A DNA stretch of 64,000 nt from Actinomycetales bacterium (lineage in GTDB: Bacteria > Actinomycetota > Actinomycetes > Mycobacteriales > Micromonosporaceae). Positions 34,205 to 43,144 of the stretch are shown one piece after another. The notes under the pieces were generated by a model. The model was not told the origin of the DNA, ran no database searches, and was given only the letters and a program-made list of their open reading frames with translations. The position numbers and the translations under genes were made by a program. Within the stretch, counting starts at the first letter, position 1, and each line of letters starts with the position of its first letter. The stretch covers positions 1-64,000 of the forward strand of contig PKFB01000060.1 in the NCBI GenBank assembly GCA_002919305.1, given 5' to 3'.

Positions 34205-36700
34205 GTGTCGACGGTGCGGCGATCTGTCGATGGTTACACGACCGTTCCACCGCCGGACACGGAACCGGCGGTCTGCTTAAGGGGGGTCAGGATCCTGGCG
34301 AGCGAACGACGTACAGGCGCGATAGGGCGGGCGCTACTCTTCGTGATGGCTCTTGTGGGCCTGCTGTTGCCGGCTCCCGCCGCGGCTAGCCCTGTCCAGG
34401 ATCCAGGGCGGGTAGAGAGGGTCTTGCTGTTCTCCCTCCCTCGCATCGGGTGGGTTGATCTCGAAGGCGCCGACCTGCCTAACCTCCGGGCGCTGTTGGA
34501 GGTCAGCACCGTCAGCCAACTCAGTCACCGAACGGTCGGTTCCCGCACCACGCTGTCCGACGGGTACGCCACAGTGGGCGCGGGTAACCGGGCTAATGGC
34601 GTTGGTCTGATCGGTGAGCTCGCCCTGGCCCGGGATGAGCAGATCGAGGGACGGTACGCAGCTGAGGCTTTCGCCTCCCGCACCGGTGTGCAGACCGAGG
34701 CGGCGATATTCCATCTGGGGATCGCCCAGGTCCGTCAGCGCAACAACGAGGGCTATTACGATGCGATGGCCGGTGCATTGGGGAGCGCCTTGCGGGGCGC
34801 CGGTTACAGCACGGCGGTCATCGCCAACGCCGACACCGAGGAGACCCAGCGCCGCTCCGCCGCCCTGGCGATGATGGACACCGTGGGCGTGGTCGAAGCC
34901 GGTGAGGTGAGCCCGGCGCTGGTGACCCCCGATCCTTCAGCGCCCTACGGCGCCCGGATGAACTTCGCCGCCGCCGAGCAGGCGTTCACCACGGTCTGGG
35001 CTGACCGTGAGGTCGTCCTGGTGGAGGCCAGTGACCTGGAGCGCGTTGACCTGTATGCGTCATTGGCGCTGCCTGAGGCATGGCGGGAGTTGCGTCGCCA
35101 GACGATCGCGGAGGCCGACAGGCTACTGGGTGCCCTGCTGGAGCAGGTTGACCTGAGCCGGCACTTGGTTATCGTGTTCACCCCCGCCTCGCCGCGTTCC
35201 GGCGAACAGTTGGGTGTGTTCGCGATGGCCGGACCTGGGGTTGAGCCCGGGGTGGGAGTGTCGGCGAGTACGCGGCGGGAAGGGTACGTCACTCTCCCGG
35301 ATATCGCGCCGACCATCCTGAACCGGCTGGGGGTGGAGGTTCCGCCGTCCATGACCGGCACTCCGGTCACCTGGGCGTCCCCCACTCCGGTGGATGAGGC
35401 GATTGAGGAGTTCATCGCCGCCAACGAGGTGGCCCTGTTCCAGGCCGCCAACGCCGGCCGGACCACTGTCTTCTTCATCGTGCTGCAGCTGGTGGCCTAC
35501 GCCGTGACGGCGTTGATGCTGCTGGTTCCGCGGCTTCGCATGCGGCCGATCGCCCAGTTCCTGTTGTTGATGGTGGTGGCGTTCAGTCCTTTGACGTTCC
35601 TGTCGGGGCTGTTCCGTTACGACCAGCTGGGGGTCGGTGGCTACATCGCGGTGCTGTTCGCTGCGTCGGCCGTGCTCGCCGGTATTGCGATGCTGGTGGG
35701 CCGCCTGTGCGCGCGGTGGCTGGGCACCGCGGCGCCGCTGTTGCCACCGTTGCTGTTGGTCGGCGGTAGCTGGCTGATGATGGCGATCGACATCTTCACC
35801 GGTGGGCGCCTGCAGCTGAGCACGATGTTCGGCTACTCCCCGATCGTGGCGGGCCGGTTCTCCGGTTTCGGTAACCTGGCCTTCTCCATGATCGCGGCCG
35901 GGGCCGTGGTCGTGGTGACCGGTATATGGGCGGTGGTGCGTCTGCGTGCCGACCGGGGAGGAACAGCGGGGGCGACGCGTCAGGTCGGGTTCACCATTCC
36001 GTTGATCCTGGGCATCGTGCTGCTGCTCCTCACGATCGTCATCGACGGCCACCCCTCCTTCGGATCCGATGTCGGTGGTGTGCTGGCCACCGTCCCGGGA
36101 TTCGCGGTTGTCGTGCTGCTGTTGGGTGGCTGGCGGGTCAACATCCGGCGGCTGCTGCTGGTCGGTGCGGCGACCGTGGCGGCGATTGGGACGTTCGCGG
36201 TTATCGATCTGAACCAGCCTGCTGAGGAGCGGACCCATTTGGGGCGGCTGGTGGAGCGGATGTCGGACCCCGGCGCCGTGGCCACCGTCATCGATCGCAA
36301 GATCCACGCCAATCTTGGGCTGCTCACCCGCTCCCTGTGGACCTGGATGGTGCCGATCGCCGCGGTGCTGCTGATCGTGATGATCTCCCGGCGTACCAGG
36401 GCTTTGCAGCAGCTGCGGAAGCAGATCCCCGGGTTGGACGCCTTGCTGTGGGGAGGCGGTGGACTGGCCTTCCTCGGGTTCGCCCTCAACGACTCGGGTA
36501 TCGCGGTGCCCGCCATGATGTCCACCATCGTGGTGCCTTACCTGGGGTACCTGGCGCTACGGACCTCCTCTCCCGAACCGGCTAAGCCGGCCAAGCCCAC
36601 TCCTGACGAGTGGGATGTCTCGGCACTTTCCGAGGAGGTACCCGAGCGGGCCGGTGCGCTTCCGACGTCGGTGCGAAGCGACTCTTCCAACTCCCGCTGA
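34205..36700 (+). CDS. Polytopic membrane protein with alkaline-phosphatase-like ectodomain
   Basis: The product is 831 residues. A hydrophobic export signal lies at about residues 44-62 (ALLFVMALVGLLLPAPAAA). An extracytoplasmic domain of ~350 residues follows. It resembles the alkaline phosphatase/sulfatase superfamily: LPNLRALLEVSTVSQLSHRTVGSRTTLSDGYATVGAGNR near its start, and PDIAPTILNRLGVEVPPSMTGTPV at its end. About nine to ten membrane helices complete the protein (~420-800). I cannot confirm a full metal-binding set, so activity is uncertain. The GTG start at 34205 leaves ~40 residues before the signal; a later start near 34343 (GTG-ATG) is possible. It is separated from the hspR operon by a terminator. 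Confidence 0.75.
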   Translation: MSTVRRSVDGYTTVPPPDTEPAVCLRGVRILASERRTGAIGRALLFVMALVGLLLPAPAAASPVQDPGRVERVLLFSLPRIGWVDLEGADLPNLRALLEVSTVSQLSHRTVGSRTTLSDGYATVGAGNRANGVGLIGELALARDEQIEGRYAAEAFASRTGVQTEAAIFHLGIAQVRQRNNEGYYDAMAGALGSALRGAGYSTAVIANADTEETQRRSAALAMMDTVGVVEAGEVSPALVTPDPSAPYGARMNFAAAEQAFTTVWADREVVLVEASDLERVDLYASLALPEAWRELRRQTIAEADRLLGALLEQVDLSRHLVIVFTPASPRSGEQLGVFAMAGPGVEPGVGVSASTRREGYVTLPDIAPTILNRLGVEVPPSMTGTPVTWASPTPVDEAIEEFIAANEVALFQAANAGRTTVFFIVLQLVAYAVTALMLLVPRLRMRPIAQFLLLMVVAFSPLTFLSGLFRYDQLGVGGYIAVLFAASAVLAGIAMLVGRLCARWLGTAAPLLPPLLLVGGSWLMMAIDIFTGGRLQLSTMFGYSPIVAGRFSGFGNLAFSMIAAGAVVVVTGIWAVVRLRADRGGTAGATRQVGFTIPLILGIVLLLLTIVIDGHPSFGSDVGGVLATVPGFAVVVLLLGGWRVNIRRLLLVGAATVAAIGTFAVIDLNQPAEERTHLGRLVERMSDPGAVATVIDRKIHANLGLLTRSLWTWMVPIAAVLLIVMISRRTRALQQLRKQIPGLDALLWGGGGLAFLGFALNDSGIAVPAMMSTIVVPYLGYLALRTSSPEPAKPAKPTPDEWDVSALSEEVPERAGALPTSVRSDSSNSR

Positions 36701-37278
36701 TTGTCCCGTGGGGCGGGGTGTGGTGGACACGTTATGAGGGCTGGCACCCATGGCGGTGACTGGCACCGGTGAGGAACGCCGGGACCGGCCCAGCACGGGC
36801 GTACCCCTGTCACCAGTTCTTCTGGTCACTGGGTGCGGCGGCAACGGGTTTTCCGGCCGTGTTCTCGGGCTGAGGGGCCGGTGGTTCTGCCGTGGGTCTG
36901 CCTTTCCAGACCGTGGGGCTACCTCCCCAGGTTCGTAACCAGCGGCTGGGCGTCAGAGCGACGTGACTGGGCGGTTTTGCGGGACTTAACAGCTGTTTCC
37001 GTGGTGGTCATGCTTGGGTGGGTATGTGTGGCCGCCGGTTGCTTTGCGCTGAGTGACTCGTAGCGTTTGGGCTCTGGCCTCGCCTCCTTACGGACAGCGT
37101 CGTTTTCCGGATTTGGGTTTGTGGGGAGGTGACGGGCGATACGACAGCTGTGGCGGGCGTCGCGGGCTCCCGCGCTCCTCAAACAGGCGCGCCAAGCACC
37201 TTGGGTTGAGTGGAATAGACTCAACTTCCAGGGTGTTGGGCAGAACGAGAATCCGTCACGTCCTGATTCGGGGAGCCG
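36701..37278. other. Intergenic stretch before clpB
   Basis: The 578 bp hold the clpB HAIR operator near the right end. Short plus-strand frames (for example 36833-37063) have no ribosome site or family resemblance, and I do not call them genes. No clear terminator is seen. Confidence 0.6.
37205..37225. promoter_or_regulatory. HAIR operator (HspR-binding site) upstream of clpB
   Basis: GTTGAGT-N7-ACTCAAC is a perfect 7-bp inverted repeat matching HAIR. TAGACT at 37216-37221, inside it, is a good -10 candidate, so HspR would compete directly with polymerase. It lies 53 bp before the clpB ATG. Confidence 0.92.
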
Positions 37279-39885
37279 ATGAACGTCGAGCGTCTGACCA
37301 CCAAAAGCCGCGAGGCGATTGCAGCAGCGGTCGGCCTCGCCACTCAGCGGGGACATGCGACTGTCGAACCGTGGCACCTGCTGGCGGCCCTTCTGGATCT
37401 TGACGGATCGACCGCGCCCACGCTGCTACGGAGTGTGGGCGCCGATCCGGAGCAGGTCGGCGCCATGGCCCGGGAAGCGCTGGCCCGGATGCCCAGCGCC
37501 CGCGGTAGCACCGTCGCTGAGCCGAGTATGTCCCGCGAACTGGTGAACGTGTTGAACACCGCGGAGCAGATCGCGCGTCCGCTTGGCGACGAGTACATCT
37601 CCACTGAACATCTGTTGGCCGCTCTCGCCCGGGTGGGGGGTGAGGTGAGCCGGGCGCTCGGACGAGTGGGCGCCACCGATGAGGCCCTGGTGGCGGCCTT
37701 CCCCACCATTCGGGGCGGGGACCGCCGCGTCACCAGCGCAGATCCGGAACAGACGTACCGAGCGTTGGAGAAGTTTGGCATCGATCTGACCGCCCGGGCC
37801 CGCGAGGGAGCGCTGGACCCGGTGATCGGGCGGGACAGTGAGATCCGGCGTGTGATCCAGGTGCTGTCCCGGCGTACCAAGAACAACCCGGTCCTCATCG
37901 GTGAACCCGGTGTCGGTAAGACCGCGATCGTCGAAGGGCTGGCCCAGCGCATCGTCGCCGGCGACGTGCCCGAGACGCTGAAGAACAAGCGGATCGTGGC
38001 GTTGGACCTGGGCGCCATGCTGGCGGGGGCCCAGTACCGCGGTCAGTTCGAGGAGCGCCTCAAGAGCGTCCTGGAGGACATCAAGGCCAGTAACGGTCAG
38101 GTCATCACCTTCATCGACGAGCTTCACACTGTTGTGGGCGCCGGCAAGGCCGAAGGGGCGATGGACGCCGGCAACATGCTCAAGCCCATGCTGGCTCGCG
38201 GCGAACTGCGGATGGTGGGCGCCACCACCCTGGACGAATACCGCGCGCACATTGAGAAGGACCCCGCTCTGGAGCGTCGGTTCCAGCCGGTCCTGGTCGG
38301 TGAACCCAGCGTCGAGGACACCGTCGGGATTCTGCGCGGGCTCAAGGAGCGGTATGAGGTCCACCACGGGGTACGGATCACGGACGCCGCCCTGGTAGCC
38401 GCCGCGACCCTGTCAGACCGCTACATCACCGACCGTTTCCTGCCGGACAAGGCCATCGACCTCGTTGATGAGGCCGCTTCTCGGCTCCGCATGGAGATCG
38501 ACTCGCGTCCGGTGGAGATCGACGAGATCGAGCGAGCGGTACGCCGGTTGGAGATCGAAGAGGTCGCCCTGGCCAACGAGACCGACCCGGCGTCGGCGAC
38601 CCGTCTGGAGCGGCTGCGGGCCGAACTGGCGGACCGGCGTGAGCGGCTCACCGTCCTCACCGAACGCTGGCAGCGCGAAAAGCAGCGGATCGCGGCGATC
38701 TCCGAAGCCAAGGAGCGGTTGGAACGCCTGCGCGGCGAGGCCGATCGCGCTGAGCGGGACGGTGACCTGCTCAAGGCCAGTGAGCTGCGCTACGGCCGGA
38801 TCCCGGAACTAGAGCGCACCCTGCGTACGGCCGAGGCCGAGCTGGCGGCTCTGCAGAAGGAAGGCGCCATGCTCAAGGAGGAGGTCTCCGCCGATGATGT
38901 CGCCGATGTGGTGGCCGCCTGGACCGGGATCCCCGCCGGCCGTCTGATGGAGGGGGAGAGCGCCAAGCTGCTGCGGATGGAAGAGGAGCTGGGGCGGCGC
39001 GTCGTCGGTCAGCCCGAAGCGGTGCGAGCTGTCTCCGACGCGGTACGCCGGGCCCGCTCCGGCATCGCTGACCCCAACCGTCCCACCGGGTCGTTCCTGT
39101 TCCTGGGACCCACCGGGGTGGGGAAGACCGAACTGGCCAAGGCGCTGGCGAACTTCTTGTTCGATGACGAACGGGCCATGGTCCGTATCGACATGAGCGA
39201 GTACAGCGAGAAGCACAGCGTGGCCAGGCTGGTCGGTGCGCCTCCCGGCTATGTCGGGTACGAGGAGGGCGGTCAGCTGACCGAGGCGGTACGCCGCCGG
39301 CCCTACTCGGTGATCCTGCTGGACGAGGTGGAGAAGGCGCACCCGGATGTGTTCGACATCCTGCTTCAGGTACTCGACGACGGCCGGCTCACCGACGGTC
39401 AAGGCCGCACGGTGGACTTCCGCAACACGATCCTGATCCTCACGTCGAACCTCGGCTCGGCGGTGCTGCAGGATCAGACCCTCAGCGAGGAGCAGCGGCG
39501 TGACTCGGTGATGGCGGTGGTGCGGTCCAGCTTCAAACCCGAGTTCCTCAACCGGCTCGACGACATTGTGGTGTTCCACTCGCTGACCACCAGCGAGCTG
39601 GAGGCCATTGTGAACATCCAGCTGGACCGGTTGGCGGCGCGGCTGGCCGACCGTCGCCTGACGCTGGACGTCACGGCGGCGGCCCGAGAGTGGCTGGCGG
39701 TCAACGGGTACGACCCGCTCTACGGTGCCCGTCCGCTGCGTCGACTCATCCAGACCGCCATCGGTGACCAGCTCGCCAAGGCGCTGCTGGGAGGCGAGAT
39801 CCAGGACGGCGACACCATCATCGTGGACCTGAACGAGAACAAGGAGGGGTTGACGGTTCAGCAGGCCAAGAGCGAAGCCGCCTGA
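37279..39885 (+). CDS. clpB: Disaggregase ClpB (Hsp104/Hsp100)
   Basis: The 868-residue ClpB has an N domain ([21 protein letters not shown]), NBD1 with GEPGVGKT and a Walker [11 protein letters not shown], the coiled-coil M domain (~410-530), and NBD2 with GPTGVGKT and [14 protein letters not shown]. It ends in the C-terminal [12 protein letters not shown] region. It lacks a ClpP-binding IGF loop as expected. It resolves aggregates with DnaK-DnaJ-GrpE, whose genes lie 8 kb upstream under the same HspR control. Confidence 0.99.
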   Translation: MNVERLTTKSREAIAAAVGLATQRGHATVEPWHLLAALLDLDGSTAPTLLRSVGADPEQVGAMAREALARMPSARGSTVAEPSMSRELVNVLNTAEQIARPLGDEYISTEHLLAALARVGGEVSRALGRVGATDEALVAAFPTIRGGDRRVTSADPEQTYRALEKFGIDLTARAREGALDPVIGRDSEIRRVIQVLSRRTKNNPVLIGEPGVGKTAIVEGLAQRIVAGDVPETLKNKRIVALDLGAMLAGAQYRGQFEERLKSVLEDIKASNGQVITFIDELHTVVGAGKAEGAMDAGNMLKPMLARGELRMVGATTLDEYRAHIEKDPALERRFQPVLVGEPSVEDTVGILRGLKERYEVHHGVRITDAALVAAATLSDRYITDRFLPDKAIDLVDEAASRLRMEIDSRPVEIDEIERAVRRLEIEEVALANETDPASATRLERLRAELADRRERLTVLTERWQREKQRIAAISEAKERLERLRGEADRAERDGDLLKASELRYGRIPELERTLRTAEAELAALQKEGAMLKEEVSADDVADVVAAWTGIPAGRLMEGESAKLLRMEEELGRRVVGQPEAVRAVSDAVRRARSGIADPNRPTGSFLFLGPTGVGKTELAKALANFLFDDERAMVRIDMSEYSEKHSVARLVGAPPGYVGYEEGGQLTEAVRRRPYSVILLDEVEKAHPDVFDILLQVLDDGRLTDGQGRTVDFRNTILILTSNLGSAVLQDQTLSEEQRRDSVMAVVRSSFKPEFLNRLDDIVVFHSLTTSELEAIVNIQLDRLAARLADRRLTLDVTAAAREWLAVNGYDPLYGARPLRRLIQTAIGDQLAKALLGGEIQDGDTIIVDLNENKEGLTVQQAKSEAA

Positions 39886-40100
39886 TCACCTGCTGATCGA
39901 ACATACCGACCCAGTCGCGACGGTCGATCGTTATCCGGGCGTCGGATGATCCTGAATGCGGGGATTGTCCGGCGCCCGTTTGTTGTGTGTTGACGCTCCA
40001 CCGAGAACCTGGGCGGCTGAGGGGCTCAACTAACAGGGAAATTAGCTCCGAGCTGCTAGCCTCGGCGGCCGGAGTCGGTGTGAGGAGTGTGAACTGACGG

Positions 40101-40718
40101 ATGAACGCGCTGATCGTCGTGCTTCTAGTCGTCATACTCCTGGTCTTGGTGGCGATCCTTATCGCGATTACGCGTAACCGCCGTCATGCGGTGCGTGTGG
40201 CGAAGGCGCCCACTCTCACCGATCCATTCCGGGACACTGACACCGACGCGATACGAGGTGACCCGCGGCGCATCAAGCCCGGTGACATCGTCGAAATCCG
40301 AGGTCGGACATACGCAGTACGCGGCACGCTTCGCTTCACCGAAGGTAGTTGGTCTTGGAGCGAACACCTCCTCGACGACCCCGAGGGGCATCGGCGGTGG
40401 CTGTCGGTGGAGGAAGACCCTGATCTGATCCTGGTGCTGTGGAGTGAGGTCAGCGGCGCCACCGTCAAGCCCGGGCCCGCCACGGTGGAGTTTGACGGAC
40501 GTCGATACACCTCTCAGGAGGAGGGCACGGCGCGTTACGAGGCGACCGGCACCACCGGGCTGAATCCCATAGGGACGGTGCAGTACCACGACTACCGAGC
40601 CGCTGACGGCGCTCGGCTGTCCTTCGAGAAATACGGCGACAGCAACCGATGGGAGGTTGCTCGGGGGGAGGAGTTGACCCGCTACGAGCTTCGTGTTTAC
40701 CCGGCGTCGACGCCCTAA
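40101..40718 (+). CDS. DUF4178 domain membrane-anchored protein
   Basis: One N-terminal membrane helix (LIVVLLVVILLVLVAILIAIT) precedes a beta-rich DUF4178 domain (IKPGDIVEIRGRTYAVRGTLRF to WEVARGEELTRYELRVYP). The protein is 205 residues and its function is unknown. It is the first gene of a run of six same-strand genes (DUF4178, DUF2617, DUF4247, an anchored protein, DUF350, spermidine-synthase-like) that I recall as a recurrent actinobacterial cluster. An upstream gap of 215 bp should contain the promoter; no known operator was recognised there. Confidence 0.85.
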   Translation: MNALIVVLLVVILLVLVAILIAITRNRRHAVRVAKAPTLTDPFRDTDTDAIRGDPRRIKPGDIVEIRGRTYAVRGTLRFTEGSWSWSEHLLDDPEGHRRWLSVEEDPDLILVLWSEVSGATVKPGPATVEFDGRRYTSQEEGTARYEATGTTGLNPIGTVQYHDYRAADGARLSFEKYGDSNRWEVARGEELTRYELRVYPASTP

Positions 40719-40771
40719 GAGCTCGACGGTTGGTCCTTCACGGTGTAGCGGGTGGAACGCAACGGTGTGAG

Positions 40772-41284
40772 ATGTTGACGTTTCTCGATGTTCCCTATGT
40801 GGATAGCACAGCCGACGGCCTCAGCTTCGCGCTCGGCTTGGACCCATTGCCAGCATTGGACACTTTAGTCATATCGGATATCGCCGGCCCCGGCACCCAG
40901 TTGGAGCTCCGATTACTCGGCGCGTCCCATCAGGCGACTTTGCGTACCTCCCGCGGGACCTGCAGTGAGGTGGTGGCCTGTCTGCCCACAGAGGAGCCGG
41001 AGCTTCCCGCCGCGGTGGACACTCACGTCGCGGGCTCCGCGTACCGCTTCCGAGCCCAGGTACGCCGACTGGAAAGCGAGGAATTCGGCCGTGAGGTGAC
41101 CGCCCTCACCGACCGGTTAGCCATGCATCCGCGTGCTCTGGTGGGGATTTTCCCAGGGGCGCCACACGCTGTGACCGCTCTGTTAGCCGAACCCATCAAG
41201 GGTGGGATCCAGTGGCGCACCTGGCATGCGTACCCACAGACCGGTGAGTTGGCGATCACACGGACGACCGTGGAGGTGGTGTGA
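40772..41284 (+). CDS. DUF2617 family protein
   Basis: From the ATG at 40772 the product is about 170 residues: MLTFLDVPYVDSTADGLSFALG at the start and HAYPQTGELAITRTTVEVV at the end, matching DUF2617. The frame extends upstream to 40649 through the end of DUF4178, but family alignment from memory favours 40772. It is soluble, with no signal or helix, and its function is unknown. Its stop overlaps the next start (ATGA-type), which indicates translational coupling to the DUF4247 gene. Confidence 0.82.
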   Translation: MLTFLDVPYVDSTADGLSFALGLDPLPALDTLVISDIAGPGTQLELRLLGASHQATLRTSRGTCSEVVACLPTEEPELPAAVDTHVAGSAYRFRAQVRRLESEEFGREVTALTDRLAMHPRALVGIFPGAPHAVTALLAEPIKGGIQWRTWHAYPQTGELAITRTTVEVV

Positions 41285-41724
41285 TGCGCCAGTGGTTTAA
41301 GAAGAACCGGTTGTTCTTCATAGCCGCCATCCTGGCGGCGCTGGGGCTCATCCTTACGCTGGCGGTGATCTTCGCGCCCGGAGGGCGGAACCCGGCCGAC
41401 TATGTCGCTCAGCACTACACCCGAGCCGCTGAGCTCGACCGCAACGGCGGGCGCGCGTACACCTCCTCCCGGCCCCCAAGGACGGTCTCGGAGGAGATCA
41501 CCGATGTCTGGAGGCCGGCCGATTACTACGCCGACGCCGTCGGGATCTTCCTGCGTTATTCCAACGATGTCATCGTGATCTTCCCGCGGGGCGCGGGTTC
41601 GCTGATCATGATCTATGACCCGGATCGGGCCTATCGGCTCTACCACTCCCATATCGGGAGCCACTGGGGGTGGTCCAGCGGCGTGGACAGCGTCCGGGGC
41701 GGTGGGCCGGGGGCCGGGAAATGA
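41281..41724 (+). CDS. DUF4247 membrane-anchored protein
   Basis: This 147-residue protein has one N-terminal helix (LFFIAAILAALGLILTLAVIFA) and an extracytoplasmic domain (PADYVAQHYTRAAEL to GVFLRY-like GIFLRYSNDVIVIFP) ending in a Gly-rich tail, as in the DUF4247 family. Function is unknown. It overlaps its upstream and downstream neighbours by 4 bp each, so the three products are likely made together. Confidence 0.85.
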   Translation: MMRQWFKKNRLFFIAAILAALGLILTLAVIFAPGGRNPADYVAQHYTRAAELDRNGGRAYTSSRPPRTVSEEITDVWRPADYYADAVGIFLRYSNDVIVIFPRGAGSLIMIYDPDRAYRLYHSHIGSHWGWSSGVDSVRGGGPGAGK

Positions 41725-42551
41725 GCCAGGATATAAAAAAGGGTATAAACCGGAATATAAATAAGAAGAAATTACGTATCACCGCATATCTCGCCTGCAT
41801 GATAATAGCGGGCGGTATCGTCATCAGCATCCTGGTGAGTGATGACGAGTCGACCCCAACCATCACCAGAGAGGACGCCCAGGCGGTAGTGGATAACCTC
41901 GCCGCCGCGTACCAGGTGCAAGGCGTGTGCTATGGATGGAGCCTCAGCATCACCAACTTCGCCCGCAGCGGGGAAAGAGTAGAAAGCGTCGGCTCGAACT
42001 TCGGTACCGGTATCGAGCTGGTGGATATACCGGAGACGGTCGAGTGTGAGGGCCGAGTCCGGCTCACCGCGCAGGTGACGTGGACATCGGAGCAGAGCGA
42101 GAGCGAAGACTCCGGCTCCTTGAGGATCGACACCGAACCGAACGCCGCTTTAGGGCCGCTGTTGACAAGCCAGCTGGCTGATCTCGGCGTTACCGTTCAC
42201 GCCCTTATCGATGACCCCATTGAGGTGTGGGCGCAGGCGATGCTGGCCCTGCCGTTGTTGATGACGGAGAACGGGGCATTTGAGCCGGTGCCCCCGGTAA
42301 TCTCGCCCCCGTCCAGCGCGATCACCGCCCCGGAGGTGGGCAGTGACTGGTGGCGGCGGCACGGCATGACCTCCACCATCGCGGTCGTTTGCTTCGTGCT
42401 GGCCCTGCTGTGTGTCTGGCTAGGGGTGCTGGCTGGACGGTGGGACCGTCACAACCAGGACACGAACAGCAAGCGGCGAGCCAGCGGGCGTAGCACCCGT
42501 CAGTCATCGGCGGTGGAGAAGACAGAGGCGCCGGTGGAGAAGACAGAGTGA
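41721..42551 (+). CDS. Hypothetical protein with two membrane helices and an ectodomain
   Basis: From ATG 41721, overlapping the DUF4247 stop by 4 bp, the product is 276 residues. It has an Asn/Lys/Ile-rich start, a helix (ITAYLACMIIAGGIVISIL), a ~190-residue extracytoplasmic domain with two Cys (QGVCYGW, VECEGR), a second helix (TIAVVCFVLALLCVWLGVLAG), and a basic tail with a duplicated VEKTE. I do not recognise the family. The first 45 bases are notably AT-rich for this genome (AAAAAAGGGTATAAA), which may keep the coupled start unstructured. Confidence 0.8.
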   Translation: MSQDIKKGINRNINKKKLRITAYLACMIIAGGIVISILVSDDESTPTITREDAQAVVDNLAAAYQVQGVCYGWSLSITNFARSGERVESVGSNFGTGIELVDIPETVECEGRVRLTAQVTWTSEQSESEDSGSLRIDTEPNAALGPLLTSQLADLGVTVHALIDDPIEVWAQAMLALPLLMTENGAFEPVPPVISPPSSAITAPEVGSDWWRRHGMTSTIAVVCFVLALLCVWLGVLAGRWDRHNQDTNSKRRASGRSTRQSSAVEKTEAPVEKTE

Positions 42552-42700
42552 CTCCCTCGTCCGCGATGGATCGGGGTTTGTTGGCGATGACCGGAGCGGT
42601 CACGGTCCCGGCCGGGTCTGGTTGACGGGCGCGGTGGGGCATCGCTTCGGGGAGCACTGTGGATGACGCTCGAGGACTAGAGGCGAAGACTGGAGACGAG

Positions 42701-43126
42701 ATGTGGGACACGATCACCGACGGGCTCGTGGAGGCCCTCGCTTACAGCGGCGTCGGCATTGTGCTGATGGGGTTGGGGTACCTACTGGTCGACATCATTA
42801 CGCCCGGGAAGCTCCGGGAGCTGATCTGGGAACACCGTAACGTCAACGCTACGGTGCTGCTGACCTCCAACTTGCTAGCGGTCGGTCTGATCGTGGCCAC
42901 GGCGATCCTGGCGAGTGAGGACGGGCTGAGCGCCGGAATAGCCTCCACGCTGGTCTATGGCATCGCCGGTCTGGCGATGATGGCGATAGCGTTCCTGCTG
43001 CTGGACCTGGCCACCCCGGGCAAGCTCGGCGAGATGCTGGTGCATCCGGAGACGCATCCTGCGGTGTGGGTGTCTGCGGCGGTTCATGTGGCGATCGGCG
43101 GTATCCTCGCCGCCGCGATCTCCTAG
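42701..43126 (+). CDS. DUF350 membrane protein
   Basis: Four membrane helices fill most of the ~141 residues from ATG 42701 (MWDTITDGLVEALAYSGVGIVLMGLGYLLVDIITPGK). They form two repeats, each with a ...DxxTPGKL motif (VDIITPGKLRE, LDLATPGKLGE), diagnostic of DUF350 (UPF0719). An upstream in-frame ATG at 42659 is less likely. Family members of unknown function commonly neighbour the spermidine-synthase-like gene that follows here, 19 bp downstream. Confidence 0.88.
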   Translation: MWDTITDGLVEALAYSGVGIVLMGLGYLLVDIITPGKLRELIWEHRNVNATVLLTSNLLAVGLIVATAILASEDGLSAGIASTLVYGIAGLAMMAIAFLLLDLATPGKLGEMLVHPETHPAVWVSAAVHVAIGGILAAAIS

Positions 43127-43144
43127 GACCTGACGGGCGGGAGC

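Noticed and set aside
35123-36307. Long minus-strand frame under the polytopic membrane protein gene
   Set aside because: It is a His/Gln/Arg-rich shadow of GC-rich membrane codons on the other strand.
36833-37063. Small plus-strand frame before clpB as a gene
   Set aside because: It has no ribosome site, no homologue-like features, and Arg/Trp/Cys-rich composition typical of non-coding high-GC DNA.
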